The notes below the pieces were generated by a model. That model was not told where the DNA came from, did no database searches, and was given only the letters and a program-made list of their open reading frames with translations. Of a stretch of 64,000 nt of DNA, positions 11,071 to 22,684 are shown piece by piece. The stretch's first letter is position 1; each line of letters starts with the position of its first letter. Source of the DNA: Megalonaias nervosa (Eukaryota > Mollusca > Bivalvia > Unionida > Unionidae); NCBI GenBank assembly GCA_016617855.1, contig JAECUM010001713.1, positions 107,457-171,456 on the forward strand. The letters are read 5' to 3'. A program made the translations under genes and the position numbers.

Positions 11071-11511
11071 CAGGTAAAACCCATTATGATGCGATTCGTT
11101 ATAACATGATTCCTCTTATAATGCAGTGGCAGCATGGCTCCCATTTTTTAATTTAAGGTGACCTCTCTTTTGAAGATCCTAAATATATGCTCTCAGAAAA
11201 GCCGATTATTCGTATCCCTAGCAGATTTTTAATCCCAGCACTGTGTTTAATGTTGCCTTAACTTCACCGTGCACTGTTTCCGCCATGTTGGCATGTATTC
11301 AATTCAAAACTCAAGTATATTTGATGTCTGATGAAACCCAGTGAACAAAACAAATGATATTTGATCAAGAGGTTAGTTAAAACTGATGATGTTGAAATTT
11401 CAATGCACATTTTCTGTGGGAAATACTTGAAAAATATTTTAACGTGATCCCGCTTATATTGGGATGTTATTCTTTGGACCCAAAGCATCACGTTATAATG
11501 GGTTTTACCTG
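11071..11511. mobile_element. Tc1/mariner- or pogo-like MITE, 441 bp
   Basis: Terminal inverted repeats caggtaaaacccattat and ataatgggttttacctg are flanked by TA on both sides (11069-11070, 11512-11513). Subterminal motifs such as cgttataacatgattc at the left and gatcccgcttatattggg at the right are further, weaker inverted matches. The CAGGT start, TA target and cgttataa subterminal motif are typical of pogo/Tigger-type non-autonomous elements. No transposase frame is present. Confidence 0.85.
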
Positions 11512-11603
11512 TATTTCTTATCAAAAGTTGCATATTTGTTTAACTTGAGGATGAGCTGAAAATTAAACTTGATATTTGTATATAAACATTGATACATCTC
11601 AAA

Positions 11604-11744
11604 CTAAATAATACAAGTCTGTAGAACAACATTAAGGATAATATGGTTGACTAAATAATACAAGTCTGTAGAACAACATTAAGGATAATATGGTTGACTA
11701 AATAATACAAGTCTGTAGAACAACATTAAGGATAATATGGTTGA
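11604..11744. repeat. Perfect 3 x 47-bp tandem repeat next to an acceptor
   Basis: Three identical copies of a 47-bp unit beginning ctaaataatacaagtctg and ending ggataatatggttga. The last copy stops 9 bp before exon 11754-11865 (ctgttgcag follows directly). Identity of all three copies implies a recent expansion. The expanded segment covers the position where the branch point of this intron would be expected. Confidence 0.98.
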
Positions 11745-11753
11745 CTGTTGCAG

Positions 11754-11865
11754 GGTGCCAATATAATGGAAGACCAGGACTTAGAGCAGATTGGAGTGTT
11801 AAGTTATGAGGACAGGAGGAAAATACTCGAAGCTGCCAAATCTTCACCAAAAATTACACCAATAG
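11754..11865 (+). CDS. ANKS1-family exon: C-terminal half of SAM domain 1
   Basis: 112-nt exon, phase 0 in and phase 1 out. Acceptor ctgttgcag, donor gtaata. It encodes GANIMEDQDLEQIGVLSYED followed by RRKILEAAKSSPKITPI and the first base of a glycine codon. E-x-D-L-x-x-I-G-V and the basic R-R-K-I-L helix 5 are the second half of a SAM fold and continue directly from the preceding exon. The pattern N-[IV]-M-E-[DE]-Q-D-L matches ANKS1 SAM1 closely. Together the two SAM1 exons form a unit bounded by phase-1 introns on both sides. In the family, helix 5 contributes to the end-helix face used for SAM-SAM contact; that use is inferred here. Confidence 0.95.
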
Positions 11866-11984
11866 GTAATAGATTTAATTAACGCCAGACCAACAGTATA
11901 GAAAAAATTGCAGTTGTCTCTCATAGTTATGCCCAATGTAGACTGCATTCCCATCTTATAATGCAGTTATGGTCTTGTGCCCCT

Positions 11985-12125
11985 TTAAATTGGTTGTACA
12001 ATCAAACCTGTTATAATGGACACCTTTACTCAGCAGTCACTTGTTCACCTTGGCGATTTCTCCTTGGCAAATTTCATAAATAAATGTCCTGTACATAATG
12101 GTCACCTATCTTCTGCAGCTTTGTA
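11985..12125. mobile_element. Possible old TIR-element remnant
   Basis: Contains aatcaaacctgttataatgg followed by a gtcact...tggtcacct pattern. This resembles one end of TA-target elements whose ends read tacagtcaaacctgt, and the segment at 52205-52342 ends in the complementary motif. Only one end is visible, so this is weak. Confidence 0.35.
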
Positions 12126-13251
12126 ACCAAACCATGGTTTCTCCCTGCCTTAAGCAGCAGCTGGGGTGTATCTGCAAAGTGAAGAAGGCTCTGTCTACAT
12201 AAAAGAGATAAAAATTTTAATGTCATTATGTCAAAAAAAAAGTGAGGCAGTTTTTATCATTAGGTAGAGGGCTGAACCAATTTGTTTGCTGGAATGTTGG
12301 ACAAGTTGTGCTATTACAGCTGAAATGTGCCATGTGAAAGGTCTAGTTCAATAGCTAATCTATTTGCCTGTGAATTAAATTTCTGAAGAAAAAGTTAATC
12401 TTTGAGAAGAGATACAAGTTACATTCCTTTTCAGGAGTCATTCAGTATTTAAAACTTTTCTGTCAAGTCAGGCAAAGTTTCAGTTCATAAGTCACAAAAA
12501 ATAGCTATATACAGCTTCTTTTGATATCCTATTCATCACAGGCTTCTCATCTCAGGCTGACTGTCTTTGATCTCAGTGAGATGAGCATCCAGATATTTTT
12601 AAAGGATAAACAGCTGTTTTTAAGTGAAACTTAAACAATTTGTCTTATGAAAGAATCTGTCCTTTGTTTTACAGTAATATGTAATATGTATGTCAGTACT
12701 GAAATTATTGTTTGTCATGGTGCATAAAACAAATTAGGATCAGTAATTATTTAAGTCTGTGATGATTTAATTGATAGGATGGTTTAAAGTAAACAGAAGA
12801 CAATAATCTTGTATGGAACATAAATTTGGGAGAGGACAACATACATGTATATTTTATGGTTTTGTTGAATAACATACATAAAACAATGTTGATAATGTAA
12901 TAATAATAAGAACAATAAATAATAATAGTGTAATGATATTCGGGGCATTGTATTTTGTTAAAAAACTAATTTTAAAAGGTGAAACTGTGCATAGGTTGCC
13001 ATGTATACAAAGCCAATTCAGCCTTTTCCAATGGGTGGCCACTGTTGACAGATTTGACTGTATTTTATTTTGTCATTTCACCCAATTTTTATTGCAATCT
13101 ATCCATTCATGCATTTTTCTGTATGCCACTTGTTAGCACATTGAGTCCCACGGCTTTTAATGGAATGTCATGAAACTTTGAAAATATATTTATCACCTTA
13201 AGATGCTTGTACTGAAAAATCACTTTGCTCCCACAATTTTTCTTAAGAGTT
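12126..13251. other. Intronic sequence, no feature seen
   Basis: AT-rich sequence with an AAT-rich stretch near 12895-12935. No exon or repeat recognised. Confidence 0.5.
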
Positions 13252-13263
13252 ACTGCCCTTTTG

Positions 13264-13527
13264 GGGGGCCCCGAGTGGCCGAGTGGTCTAAAGCGCTCAC
13301 CGTTACGGATCACTGCCATCTCACCTCTGTCTGCGTGAGTTCAAGTCTCAGGCTCTGCCAACGTGGGCACGTGAGAAAGCCTGCCAGTAGCTTCTCGTGG
13401 GTCGGTGGTTCTTCACTGGGTTTTCCAGGGTTCTTCCTCCACCAATTATACTGGCCGCCATGTATAGCCTATCTTGTGCTGAAAAATGGCGTTAAACCCT
13501 ACAACAACAACAACAACAACAACAACA
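13264..13527 (+). mobile_element. SINE family 1, full-length copy with TSD
   Basis: The tRNA-like head has ccgagtggccgagtggtcta (A-box region of class II, Leu/Ser-type tRNAs) and gagttcaagtctc (B box). The body runs through gtgagaaagcctgccagtag and ctggccgccatgtatagcc to gaaaaatggcgttaaaccc and a (CAA)n tail. It is flanked by a perfect 12-bp duplication, actgcccttttg, at 13252-13263 and 13528-13539. The intact duplication and long tail suggest a recent insertion. It is a pol III-transcribed retroposon dependent on a LINE. Confidence 0.95.
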
Positions 13528-13539
13528 ACTGCCCTTTTG

Positions 13540-14269
13540 TAGCTTAATGCAGTGTATGACACAATGGGGGTGCTTTACAAATATTATGAACTTCAGAGAG
13601 AGTGACAGGTGTAAAGTGAAGTGGATTGCATTTGCAACATGTGCAATGGAGAGAATGTTGGCATACCTCTAGTTACTTTCATGTACTGTGGCTAAAATTT
13701 CTTTGGATATTGTACTCATGGAAATTGTACACGATCTAAGCACAGTTCACCAATATGACTGCCCCAATGTACTTAAAAAAATCAACCTGAATTAGTCTAA
13801 AGTACACTTAGTTTAGCAGTTATTAAAATAGAGAAAACAAATTTTTGCTAAATTAGACAATACCAGCTTCTGAAAGTGCAATGAATGAATTACAAAATAT
13901 ATAAAATGTAACAAAAGTTATTGGCTCTTTTTTTGTAATTTGCCTCTGAAGTCCAGGAAGTAAAAATGACCAAGCAGGGATAGCATTTTTTTTGGTAGAT
14001 ACACATCTGAAGTAGGGCCAAGCTGTATACTCACTAACCCAAATTACACCCAACACTCATACACCAAAATAAAGGGATTTAAAAATTTCTTTTAACAACA
14101 CCTAAGATATATGAGGTCTTTTTAATATAACCAGTATAACCAGTGAGGCAAACCAGGGAAATTCTTTTATCTTAATAATCTAACCCTTTGTAAAATACCA
14201 ACTGCAGTGCACAACCAATCTTGTTAGCACAACTAGTCAAGCAGTTTTTGATGAATTAACATGAACATG
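13540..14269. other. Intronic sequence, no feature seen
   Basis: AT-rich unique sequence between a SINE and the second ~150-bp array. Nothing recognised. Confidence 0.5.
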
Positions 14270-15440
14270 GATAAATATTATGGTCATCACCTGAAGATGG
14301 ATGTGCATATCAATTAGGCTTAGTTAATCATAAATGAAAATGGTGCTCTTCAGATATCTAGTATGGCCACCACAGCAGCCATCTTGAAAATCTTGTTATT
14401 GCTTCTTATTCTGAATTGATAGTCACATCAACATGGACTTTTCACAAAAAGACGTCTCATGTTGTTTAGTTAGTCCTAAATAAAAATGGTGGTAATCCGA
14501 TATCCAATATGGCCACCATGGCACCATCTTGAAAATCTTCTGATAGGAAAGTTATATCACCATGGTGTTCTGGCAAAAATACCATATTATTGTAACTTTC
14601 CTATCAAATGAAGTCTATACTTCTTATGGTGTTTAGTTGGTTCTAAATGAAAATGGTTCTGCTTGGACATCCAATATATCCACCACTGTGGCCATCTTGA
14701 AAATCTTGTCATCACTACTTCTGAATGGTTGGTCATATCAGCATAAGGTATTAACTCAAAGACTTTTTATGATGTCTTCTTAGTCCTAAATCAGAATTGT
14801 GCTGATCTGACATCCAATATGGCTACCATGGCAGCCTTCTTAAAAATCTTGTTATGGTTACTCCTCCAAAACAAAAACTCATATCAACATAGGTTTTTAC
14901 CAGAAGACTTCTTTTGATATCTACTTAGTCCTAAATGAAAAAGGTGCCACTCTGACATTAGGTATGGATTACCACAAGTGGCACTACTCCCTCAGAATGG
15001 AAGGTCATATTAACATAGGTATTAATTCAAGGATTTTTATGATGTGTATCCTAATGGTGGAGACCTTGACATCCATTATGGCCACCATAGAAACCACACT
15101 GGAAAATCTTGTTATTACTGCTCATCCTAAAAAGAAAGTTGTACAAGAATGGGATTTTCACTGGAAAAGTTGTTATGGTATCTAGTTGGTCTTAAATAAA
15201 CATTGTGTTTGATCGGAAAGTCAGTATGGCTGCCACTGTGACAATCTTGAAATCTTACTTCTACTTCTAGATTGAAAGTCATGTTACCATTTGGTTTTGG
15301 CCAGAAGATTTATGATGTCTAGTTGGTCCTAAATGAAAATGGTGCCAGTCTGACATCAGTATGGCCAGCCACTATGACAGCCAGATAGAACTCTTGTTAT
15401 TGCTACTCACCCTAAATGGAAGGTCCTGTCAACTTTAAAT
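14270..15440. repeat. Tandem family T150, array 2 (~150-bp unit)
   Basis: Seven to eight diverged copies of the same unit as 9330-10320 (ggtcctaaatgaaaatggtg, ccaatatggccaccatggc, atcttgaaaatcttgttatt, aaggtcatatcaacat, tttcaccagaagacttctta). The two arrays lie in consecutive introns on either side of exon 11754-11865. Confidence 0.88.
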
Positions 15441-15769
15441 GGACTAACACTACTGACAGAAAAGAATGTCCAGAAATTCAGGATAAGACCATATCGTTTT
15501 TTTAACTGCTGGTTGTTGAAATTCTTGAATGATAAGATTTTAAGACTGTGGCTGTAATATTGGTTGTAAGATTAGCACCATTTTTGTTCAGAACAAACTA
15601 GACACTATTAGAAGACTTTTGGTAAAAAAAACCATGTTAGTATAACCATCCAATGAGGAGAATTAGTGACAAGTGTTATGTATATTTAATTTGTATGATT
15701 GACCTTTGTCTATAATTAAGGGTAAGAGTTTGGGCCTACCAGAATAATGTCTTTTTTATAAACAATATG

Positions 15770-16330
15770 CTGGTGCAAGTGGGTGTGCTAATGCCAGTGA
15801 GTATGCTATGCTAATACCAGTGAGAATATTGTGTTGTTTGTTCTTTGAGTTTGAAGATGACCAAGACATCACTAACTGGTTTGGTTCTGTGAGTAATGCC
15901 AGTATATTAATACCAGTGAGTATGCTAATGCCAGTGCATATACTAATACCAGTGAGTATTCTAATGTCAGGGGTATGCTGATGCCAGTGAGTATGCTAAT
16001 GCCAGCAAATATGCTTATGCTAGTGGCTATGCTAATAACTGAGTGGTTATGCTAATGCCAGCAGGTATGCTAATGCCATTGAGTATGCTGATACCATTGA
16101 GTATGCTCATACCAGGAGTATGCTTATGCTAGTGGGTATGCTATTAACAGTGAGTGGGTATGCTAATGCCAGCAGATATGCTTGTGCCAATGAGTATACT
16201 AATGACAGTGAGTATGCTCTTACCAGTTAGTATGATTTTGCTTGTGTATGCTAATATCAGTGAGTGGGTTTGCTAATGCCAGTGGGTATGCTATACTAAT
16301 GCCAGTGAGTATGCTAATGCCAGAGGAAGA
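15770..16330. repeat. Minisatellite, ~18-bp unit
   Basis: About 25-30 imperfect copies of gagtatgctaatgccagt with variants (ataccagt, gccagcag, ggtatgct). It ends about 200 bp before the SAM2 exon. Confidence 0.93.
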
Positions 16331-16527
16331 CACAGTGACAGAGGATAGAAAATGAATGGGTTGATCCAACATCATAAATTGCCTTTTTGTCTCCAAGGTT
16401 GTCAGAATTGACACAAAAGATACTACAGGCTTCCTACAGTATCATGAAACCCTCAGTGTTGCCATTTTAGGCAAATTGGGTATGCAGGCTGTGTACTAAA
16501 ATTACAGGTAATTTCTTCACTTTACAG

Positions 16528-16667
16528 ATTTTGCCAATCCCCCTTCATCAGTAGAGGAGTGGTTGTCTTCCATACATCTGCTTGACTACTGTGATAAATT
16601 CCGTTCCCATAACTACGACACCATGGACAAAGTGAAATGTATATTGTGGGAATTAGAATTAAGGACA
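16528..16667 (+). CDS. ANKS1-family exon: most of SAM domain 2
   Basis: 140-nt exon, phase 1 in and phase 0 out. Acceptor cttcactttacag, strong donor gtgagt. It encodes D-FANPPSSVEEWLSSIHLLDY, then CDKFRSHNYDTMDKVKCILW and ELELRT. S-V-E-E-W-L-x-x-I-x-L-x-x-Y and the Y-D-[ST]-[MI]-D-x-V-K segment are the first helices of a SAM domain and match ANKS1 SAM2, where L-W-E-L-E-L is characteristic. Compared with the vertebrate pattern as I recall it (V-K-x-L-W-E-L-E-L), this copy seems to have one extra residue (V-K-C-I-L-W). Reading continues open past the donor for a while, but the intron tail shows no SAM similarity, so I end the exon at 16667. Confidence 0.94.
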
Positions 16668-16756
16668 GTGAGTGCTGTATTTCCATTAGTCATCAATATA
16701 ATTAGTGTGAATTCTTTGTGGAAAGATGCATTATCTATCAGTCTGCAAATATTACA

Positions 16757-16972
16757 ATATATATTCATTTATAAGTCAAGTCCAGCTGTAAACAAGATGG
16801 ACCCTGATCTGCTGTAGCATAATGCACTGGCAGGTCATGGTCTATGGTGTTTGTTTTTTCTGATTACTCCCAATGTTGCATCAACCCAGAGCTGCTGGCC
16901 CATTATGTAATGGAAGATCTGGGTCTTTGTTGTTTGCCGTTGGACTCAACTTGTAAGCAAGTATATATGGTA
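16757..16972. mobile_element. Double-hairpin MITE, copy 1
   Basis: Ends atatattcatttataagtc and caacttgtaagcaagtatat-atggta are inverted matches. The interior holds two hairpin halves: gaccctgatctgctgtagca pairs loosely with a caggtcatggtc segment, and aacccagagctgctgg with atggaagatctgggtct. Organisation matches the copies at 48912, 50572, 55462, 57481 and 63180. Older and more diverged than those at 55-57 kb. Confidence 0.82.
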
Positions 16973-17538
16973 GTCTAAATTATATTGTAAAACTTTTAAT
17001 GCCCAGTGTTATACAAGATCAAATATCATATAGGAATCCAATATACTTTTACATATCCGTCTCATTTCAGGCATAATTTTTAGAGCTTGGCAACCAAATA
17101 ATACAATCTAGCTTCTGGTGTAACTAGGTGGCTGTGTGAATTAATTTGAAATTATAGGAAAAGTTGTTGAGAAGCTACTTACTGCCATGGTTATGGCCCG
17201 TTCTCATTTAATTGTTTTACTGCAACAAATTCTGAGAACATAAATCAGACTGCATAATTAAAATTAAATTTGTTGCAAATATATTGGTTTAAATCTTAAA
17301 ATAATAATGAAAGTTCACTATTTTTTAATCAAATATTTGTATCATTCAACGTCTAATAAATTTTATATAAAAACCACACAAATGAATCTCGATTATTTGA
17401 TAGGGGCATGTTAAAGTCCTCAACAATATGACCAAAGGGAAATAAACTGTAGTTCCTTTTAAAAGTCATGCCAGTGCTAGTTACCTCCCTTTGATCATAA
17501 ATTGTGTTTATTCTTTTGTATCCCTGGTCTTATTACAG

Positions 17539-17625
17539 GTTTTAGATATAACAATGTTAGGACACAGAAAGAGAATATTAGCATCTTTAGGAAACAGGCA
17601 ACCTCCTGATAGACATGGAACACTG
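17539..17625 (+). CDS. ANKS1-family exon: C-terminal helix of SAM domain 2
   Basis: 87-nt exon in phase 0 at both ends. Acceptor ggtcttattacag, donor gtaagt. The 29 codons begin VLDITMLGHRKRILASL, the classic SAM helix 5 with the L-G-H-R-K-R-I-L motif, and continue GNRQPPDRHGTL into the linker. The fit to ANKS1A/B SAM2 is strong (V-L-x-[IV]-x-[LM]-[LI]-G-H-R-K-R-I). It completes the domain begun in exon 16528-16667. In vertebrates a phosphotyrosine-dependent signalling scaffold uses these SAM domains; the activity here is inferred from family. Confidence 0.95.
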
Positions 17626-19750
17626 GTAAGTAAATCAGACAAAAATAAATATACTTACCTATAGACCTATGCTTTTTACAGAAAATTTGATTCATGCAAA
17701 CTATGTTTTCTTATTAGTGTGACATATAAAATTTTTTATTAACTCTAGGGGTATATAGGAAAGTCAGTATGTTTATAGGACATACAAAACACTGTAAATT
17801 ATTATTGTTACGTCTTCATGCTACTATTCCCATACTGAAATGCATATATGGTATGTACTGTGTTTATCCATTTAATTGTTATTCACTACATTATGCTTGT
17901 ATCTACACTTTCATTTTAATTGTAATAATTTGAAAATATTAAATTAAATATTACATGCCACAGAGTGAAGTGTCCATCATTGTTGTCTACTCTTGCTTGT
18001 TTCCTTATTAATATATTTATTCCATTTTCCATTTTTGTGCAAGTCCAAATAATCCACATTTGTATTACCAGTATATTTTGTGTTTGGCTGTACACACTCA
18101 GTATTTGGTACAATACTAATTTTGATTTGATTTATATTTGTCTTTTCATAAGCCAGGTTTAATTCCCAAGTAATATTTCCTAAGTTAATTGCCAGTGCCA
18201 AGCCCTTGGCTTGTAACACTCACTTCATTTTCCTGGTTGATAAAACCATGAATTTGATACTTGGTCAGCGCAAATGCTCCTGATTTGTTAACCCAGATGG
18301 ATTTAGACAGTGGCATTTATAGGAAACTGATTCATAAAAGTGTAATCTTTACTTTCAATTTTTATTTTGTTGTAAGACATATAGTATTTACATATTACAG
18401 AACATATGAATCAGATTAGACTTCTCTTTTTATACCAGTATTTGACCAGGAATAGAATTCATGGATTTATCATATAAATAAATTAAAATGTCAATCATTT
18501 TAGATTTCTATGGACTTTTTTTTACATGAAGATGTACAAAATTCAAGTTGTCATTATATTTATGACACCTTCCACTCAGCAATATAACTGTATTTATTCT
18601 ACACTGGTCTTGTATTTATTTTCCCCATCTGACTATATATCTATCATCCATCCAGTTTGACTTACTTATTTTTCCAAAATGCAGCTCCGATTCACTGACA
18701 AGTAACCCCTTACAGTTGGAATTGAGGGTCAAAGAAAAATTTGCTTTTGGTAGCCCTAGTTGAGTCAGTGTACAATTGAGAATATACAGTGTGTTTTAAC
18801 ACTTGTAGTTCAAAAGAAAACAAATTACAGATATGTGTCAAAAACTTTGTGCTTTTGGAGTAAATTACTTTTCACAGCTACATGTTGTTTAACTTTTTAA
18901 AGAATAATAGAAATAAAAATAGATTGTCATCTAATAATAAAGTAGCATTGTTATCTAGCACAAAATCCAAAATTGTTCATCTTTATCTAAATTTGTATCT
19001 CATGTAATGTCTTGCCTGTATATGGCAGAATATAGGTGCCATTTTTTTGTTGGATTTGACATTGTTAGGGTTGCCTTCAGTGCTAAATATTTTTGATAAA
19101 GTTTCCCAGAAGTCATGTATATTGTACATCATTTGCTATATTCAGCTGTAACTGTGGAATAATATTCATCATGCATGAAGTTTGTATCTGAGATAAAACT
19201 AATATTTTCTATCTTGCCATTAGTGGCAGCATCAGCAGCATAACATTATGATTCTGTGTTCAGGTTTTATGATTTATTACTAAGTGCCTAAAGTTTGTAC
19301 CCTGACATCTGATCTGCCAATCCTTATGATTTTATTGTAAGATTTACTAAAATAACCCTGAAGTTCCAAACTTATGGAATAATAGCAAACAAATATTTAA
19401 ATACAATCATTGCAATAAAATCCAGCTACTGCCTTGGCAAGGTTTGATCTGGACTTGGATTTTAGACTCGGTGAAGTTTGCCAGAGAACCAGACTAACTT
19501 TACAGGGGTTGCCACAGATGTTTTAATCTACCATTGTTCATGTAAACCACCTGCATGATTAAGCTTTTACATTGTCTGGTAATGGCTTCCAGCAAATGAA
19601 ATCACATTGAAAGCCTCTTAAAATGTCCATACATTTAGCATAGAAGTATATAAAAACAATATTCAGATATTTGACTGTGCATGGACATAATATTGTGTCA
19701 GTTTGAATGTTGCTCACAGCAAGAGAAATGATTGCCACTACTGTATAAAA
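17626..19750. other. Intronic sequence, no feature seen
   Basis: More than 2 kb of AT-rich unique sequence between the SAM2 exon and the short minisatellite at 19751. No second exon, SINE or inverted-repeat element recognised. Confidence 0.5.
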
Positions 19751-19903
19751 TTTATATAAATCTTATAAGGCCTTTATATAAATCTTATAAGGCCTTTATA
19801 TAAATCTTATAAGGCTTTTATATAAATCTTATAAGGCCTTTATATAAATCTTATAAGGCTTTTATATAAATCTTATAAGGCCTTTATATAAATCTTTAAG
19901 GCA
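19751..19903. repeat. Minisatellite, 22-bp unit, ~7 copies
   Basis: Near-perfect copies of tttatataaatcttataagg plus cc; alternate copies have ct in place of cc. The unit contains the palindrome ttataa. The last copy is slightly shortened. Confidence 0.97.
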
Positions 19904-20660
19904 ATGCTTTTTTCAAATGCATACTTGCAAAGTCGACAATATCTGTTTGTGATACGTCTTTAACATTGACTGAAAATTGGTCTAATTTATGACACATTGT
20001 TGACTTTTTAGGGTTGGCAGCTTGGCAGGTCTGTTTAGGTAGAAAGCTGCATCATCATAGCTGCATTCACATCTGAGACACAGCTTTCCACAAAACCTTT
20101 ATCTCAAATTTAATTATTAAAATCAAAAGATGAATAAAGGTAGATTAATTTCCAAAATCTTCAAATTATAGTCTTCAATTATTCTGAAGTTTATTCCATT
20201 GAATCTATAGCAAGCATTGCCTTAAAGAATGTTACATAAGCCACATTGTCAGAAGAAGTTACTTTGGAATTACTGACAGTTAGTCATTGATTTATTCATA
20301 TTCCACTTTGATACTTTTCCACCGCTTTATCAATTCAGATATACAATAAAACATAGCATGTAGAAGATAGCTATAAATGTCAGTGCCAGAGGGTGAACCA
20401 GTCCTGATGGAAGCCCACAGCATCATTAGTATAATGAAAAAAAAAAACCTGATAAGTATAACCTAAAATATTACTTTGCTGAAAATTAATTTTTTTTTAC
20501 CCTTATCAATTTATGTCATCACGATTCTGATAATTTTGGGCTTCCTCCAGCATTGGCTATTTAAATAAATTAGTATGTTAGATATGTAGAAGCTGAAAAC
20601 AGCATGAAGTTTTTTTTAAATATTAAGAACGATTGAATGTAAATTATTATTACTTGACAG
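19904..20660. other. Intronic sequence before the linker exon
   Basis: AT-rich, with poly-A and poly-T runs. Nothing recognised apart from the acceptor at its end. Confidence 0.5.
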
Positions 20661-20861
20661 AAAAAGAAGAACCTGAACATTCTGGCAGAAGAGAATGGTG
20701 ATACTGGTGGCAAGGATAAGTTACAAGAGATCAGTCTCTTTAAGGATTATACAAAGGTCAAGCCACACTCCTCTTCAGAGGATGACCTCAAAGATACATC
20801 CCCACGTGGTGTGTTGATGAGCCAAAGCAGTAGTGAGGAGGAAGAGGTTTTCAGAAAGGAG
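20661..20861 (+). CDS. ANKS1-family exon: acidic, serine-rich linker between SAM2 and PTB
   Basis: 201-nt exon, 67 codons, phase 0 at both ends. Acceptor attacttgacag, donor gaggtattgg. The product begins KKKNLNILAEENGDTGGKD, passes through LQEISLFKDYTKVKPHSSSE and DDLKDTSPRGVL, and ends MSQSSSEEEEVFRKE. It has no recognised fold. It starts with a basic KKK and contains two Ser-acidic clusters (HSSSEDD, SQSSSEEEE) that look like casein-kinase-2-type phosphorylation sites, which is an inference. A variable, disordered linker is expected between SAM2 and the PTB domain in ANKS1 proteins, and the phase and splice sites join SAM2 and PTB exons exactly. Confidence comes from frame, length and position rather than residue identity. 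Confidence 0.85.
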
Positions 20862-20959
20862 GTATTGGATAGTTTTTACCTCACCTTGCTTTAAGGCTGA
20901 GTAACAATGTGTCGGTCATTTATCGACTAGTTGATATTTGCATGTTACTATTCTGGAGG

Positions 20960-21645
20960 CTGTGTTTTCAATCCAGTTTTGATTAATGTTTGAATATAGG
21001 TTTATATCATCAGTATCACAAGTGAGTTTAGATATAAGCAAGATCTATGCATATTAATGAGGTGATCATGCATCTGATTACCGTTCTAAAGGCCATATTT
21101 CGGATCTCATTTTGATCAAAGTTGGAACACAGGCCTTTGTCATAAGCTTTTGCAGAAGTTCATTAAGGAACGAGGTCCACAAATGTTACTGAGGCGGTTG
21201 ACTGAGTTTGTTACCACCGGGGAGCCACATATCTGATAAGATCTTGATAAAATTTGGAACATGTGCTTCTACCAGCTACATCTTGGACAAATTCAGTAAT
21301 GAGCAAGGTCCACAAATATTAACAGGTGTATCTTACTTCAGATGGGATGAGTTTGTTACCAGTCTAGTTGGTATTTGTGATTAAGTTTTGATCAAACTTG
21401 AATTACATGCATATGTAATCAAGATTTCAGACAAGTTCAGTAATAAGCAATGCATATTAATGACACTGTTGCTCTGAGTATTTTAGCTTATTACCATTCC
21501 AAAAGCCATATTTCTGATTCAATTTCGACCCAACTTGGAAAACAGGCCTACATCATGAAGCTCTTTTGAATGAGTATGATAATGAGTGAGATCTGCCCAC
21601 AATAATGAAGTGATTGACTGAACTTTTTACCAGTGTAAAGGCCAT
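20960..21645. repeat. Degenerate tandem repeat, ~135-150-bp unit
   Basis: About five diverged units sharing ttttgatcaaacttggaaca, agttcagtaatgagcaaggt, ccacaaatattaatgagg and gtttgttaccagt blocks. Old array, recognisable only by recurring blocks. Confidence 0.7.
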
Positions 21646-22684
21646 ATTTCCAATAAGAACTTAATCATATTTTCTGGCAGAGCTTGTTTTTTTTGTTTGT
21701 TTATTTTATTTTATTTTTTTTTAATTCTACAGACAAATGCCCATCAAGAGAAAGGATAAAAATGAAAGTAACTTGTAACAGCACATGGTATGGTAGATTT
21801 ACATCTACATTATGCATTTATGCATGTACAGATAACAGCAATTAAGAACTTGTGTGTTTATCCATTTGGGAACCTTAAAGTATTTTTTCAGAAAGTTATT
21901 AAAAATTGAAATATTTGTAGTCAAAATCATCATGTTATGTTTTTATGAAAAGAAGAGTGAAATTTTTTTTGCTCTATTTTAAAGGCTATATATTTTAATG
22001 TTCATTCCAATTTTTGTGCAGAAATATTTGTTATGTCTAAATTTCTTCATGGAACATTACAGTTACAATCACTCTGTATTAGAGTTGGGTATGATGATAT
22101 TTTTTAATGTACTGTAATATGCACTATGTAATACCACAGTTATATTAAGGACCAACAATTCAACATTCTGGGGCCAGGGCCTGACACTTTTTCTTTAATT
22201 TCCATCTGTCAATAGCTGGTAAAATAATATATGGCTCTGATTGTTAGCAAAAATAGCACCATTTTATATCCATGATAGACAGAGGTTATCTCCCTGCTTA
22301 TTCTTGGGCCCAGGGATCATTGTTGCTGGAGACAAAATGAACATTTTGGGTTTCACATATGTCCACTTTCCAAACATTTCCCACACCAGCTATTTACTGA
22401 CTTCATTGCATTTACAGTTGAAGAAGAGCAAGTTCCTATTGCATATGAGATCAATAGACCAAAGGTCAATGTTACTGAACTGAAATTGGAAAATTATGTT
22501 AATTTGACATTTATAATAATGGGTCGGCCAGAGGATCAACCATTCTTCAGATGGCTATTGTTTGTGAGAGGCTTACTTTTTTAATTTTTACATTACATCT
22601 TTCATAAAACAGACTGCTTGAAAAAATTTTGTATCTGAATTTTGTGCAACATTTTATGCTCTTTTCCAATATTGCAGCATTAAC
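21646..22684. other. Intronic sequence, no feature seen
   Basis: AT-rich, with long T runs near 21690-21725. No exon-like segment with matching splice sites recognised. Confidence 0.5.

Noticed and set aside
13264..13340. A functional tRNA gene
   Set aside because: A- and B-box sequences are present, but this is the head of a repeated SINE with a (CAA)n tail and target duplications; no cloverleaf acceptor stem was evident.
13203..13547. 114-codon open frame
   Set aside because: Runs through SINE family 1; the same frame appears inverted at 23134-23493 in another SINE copy.
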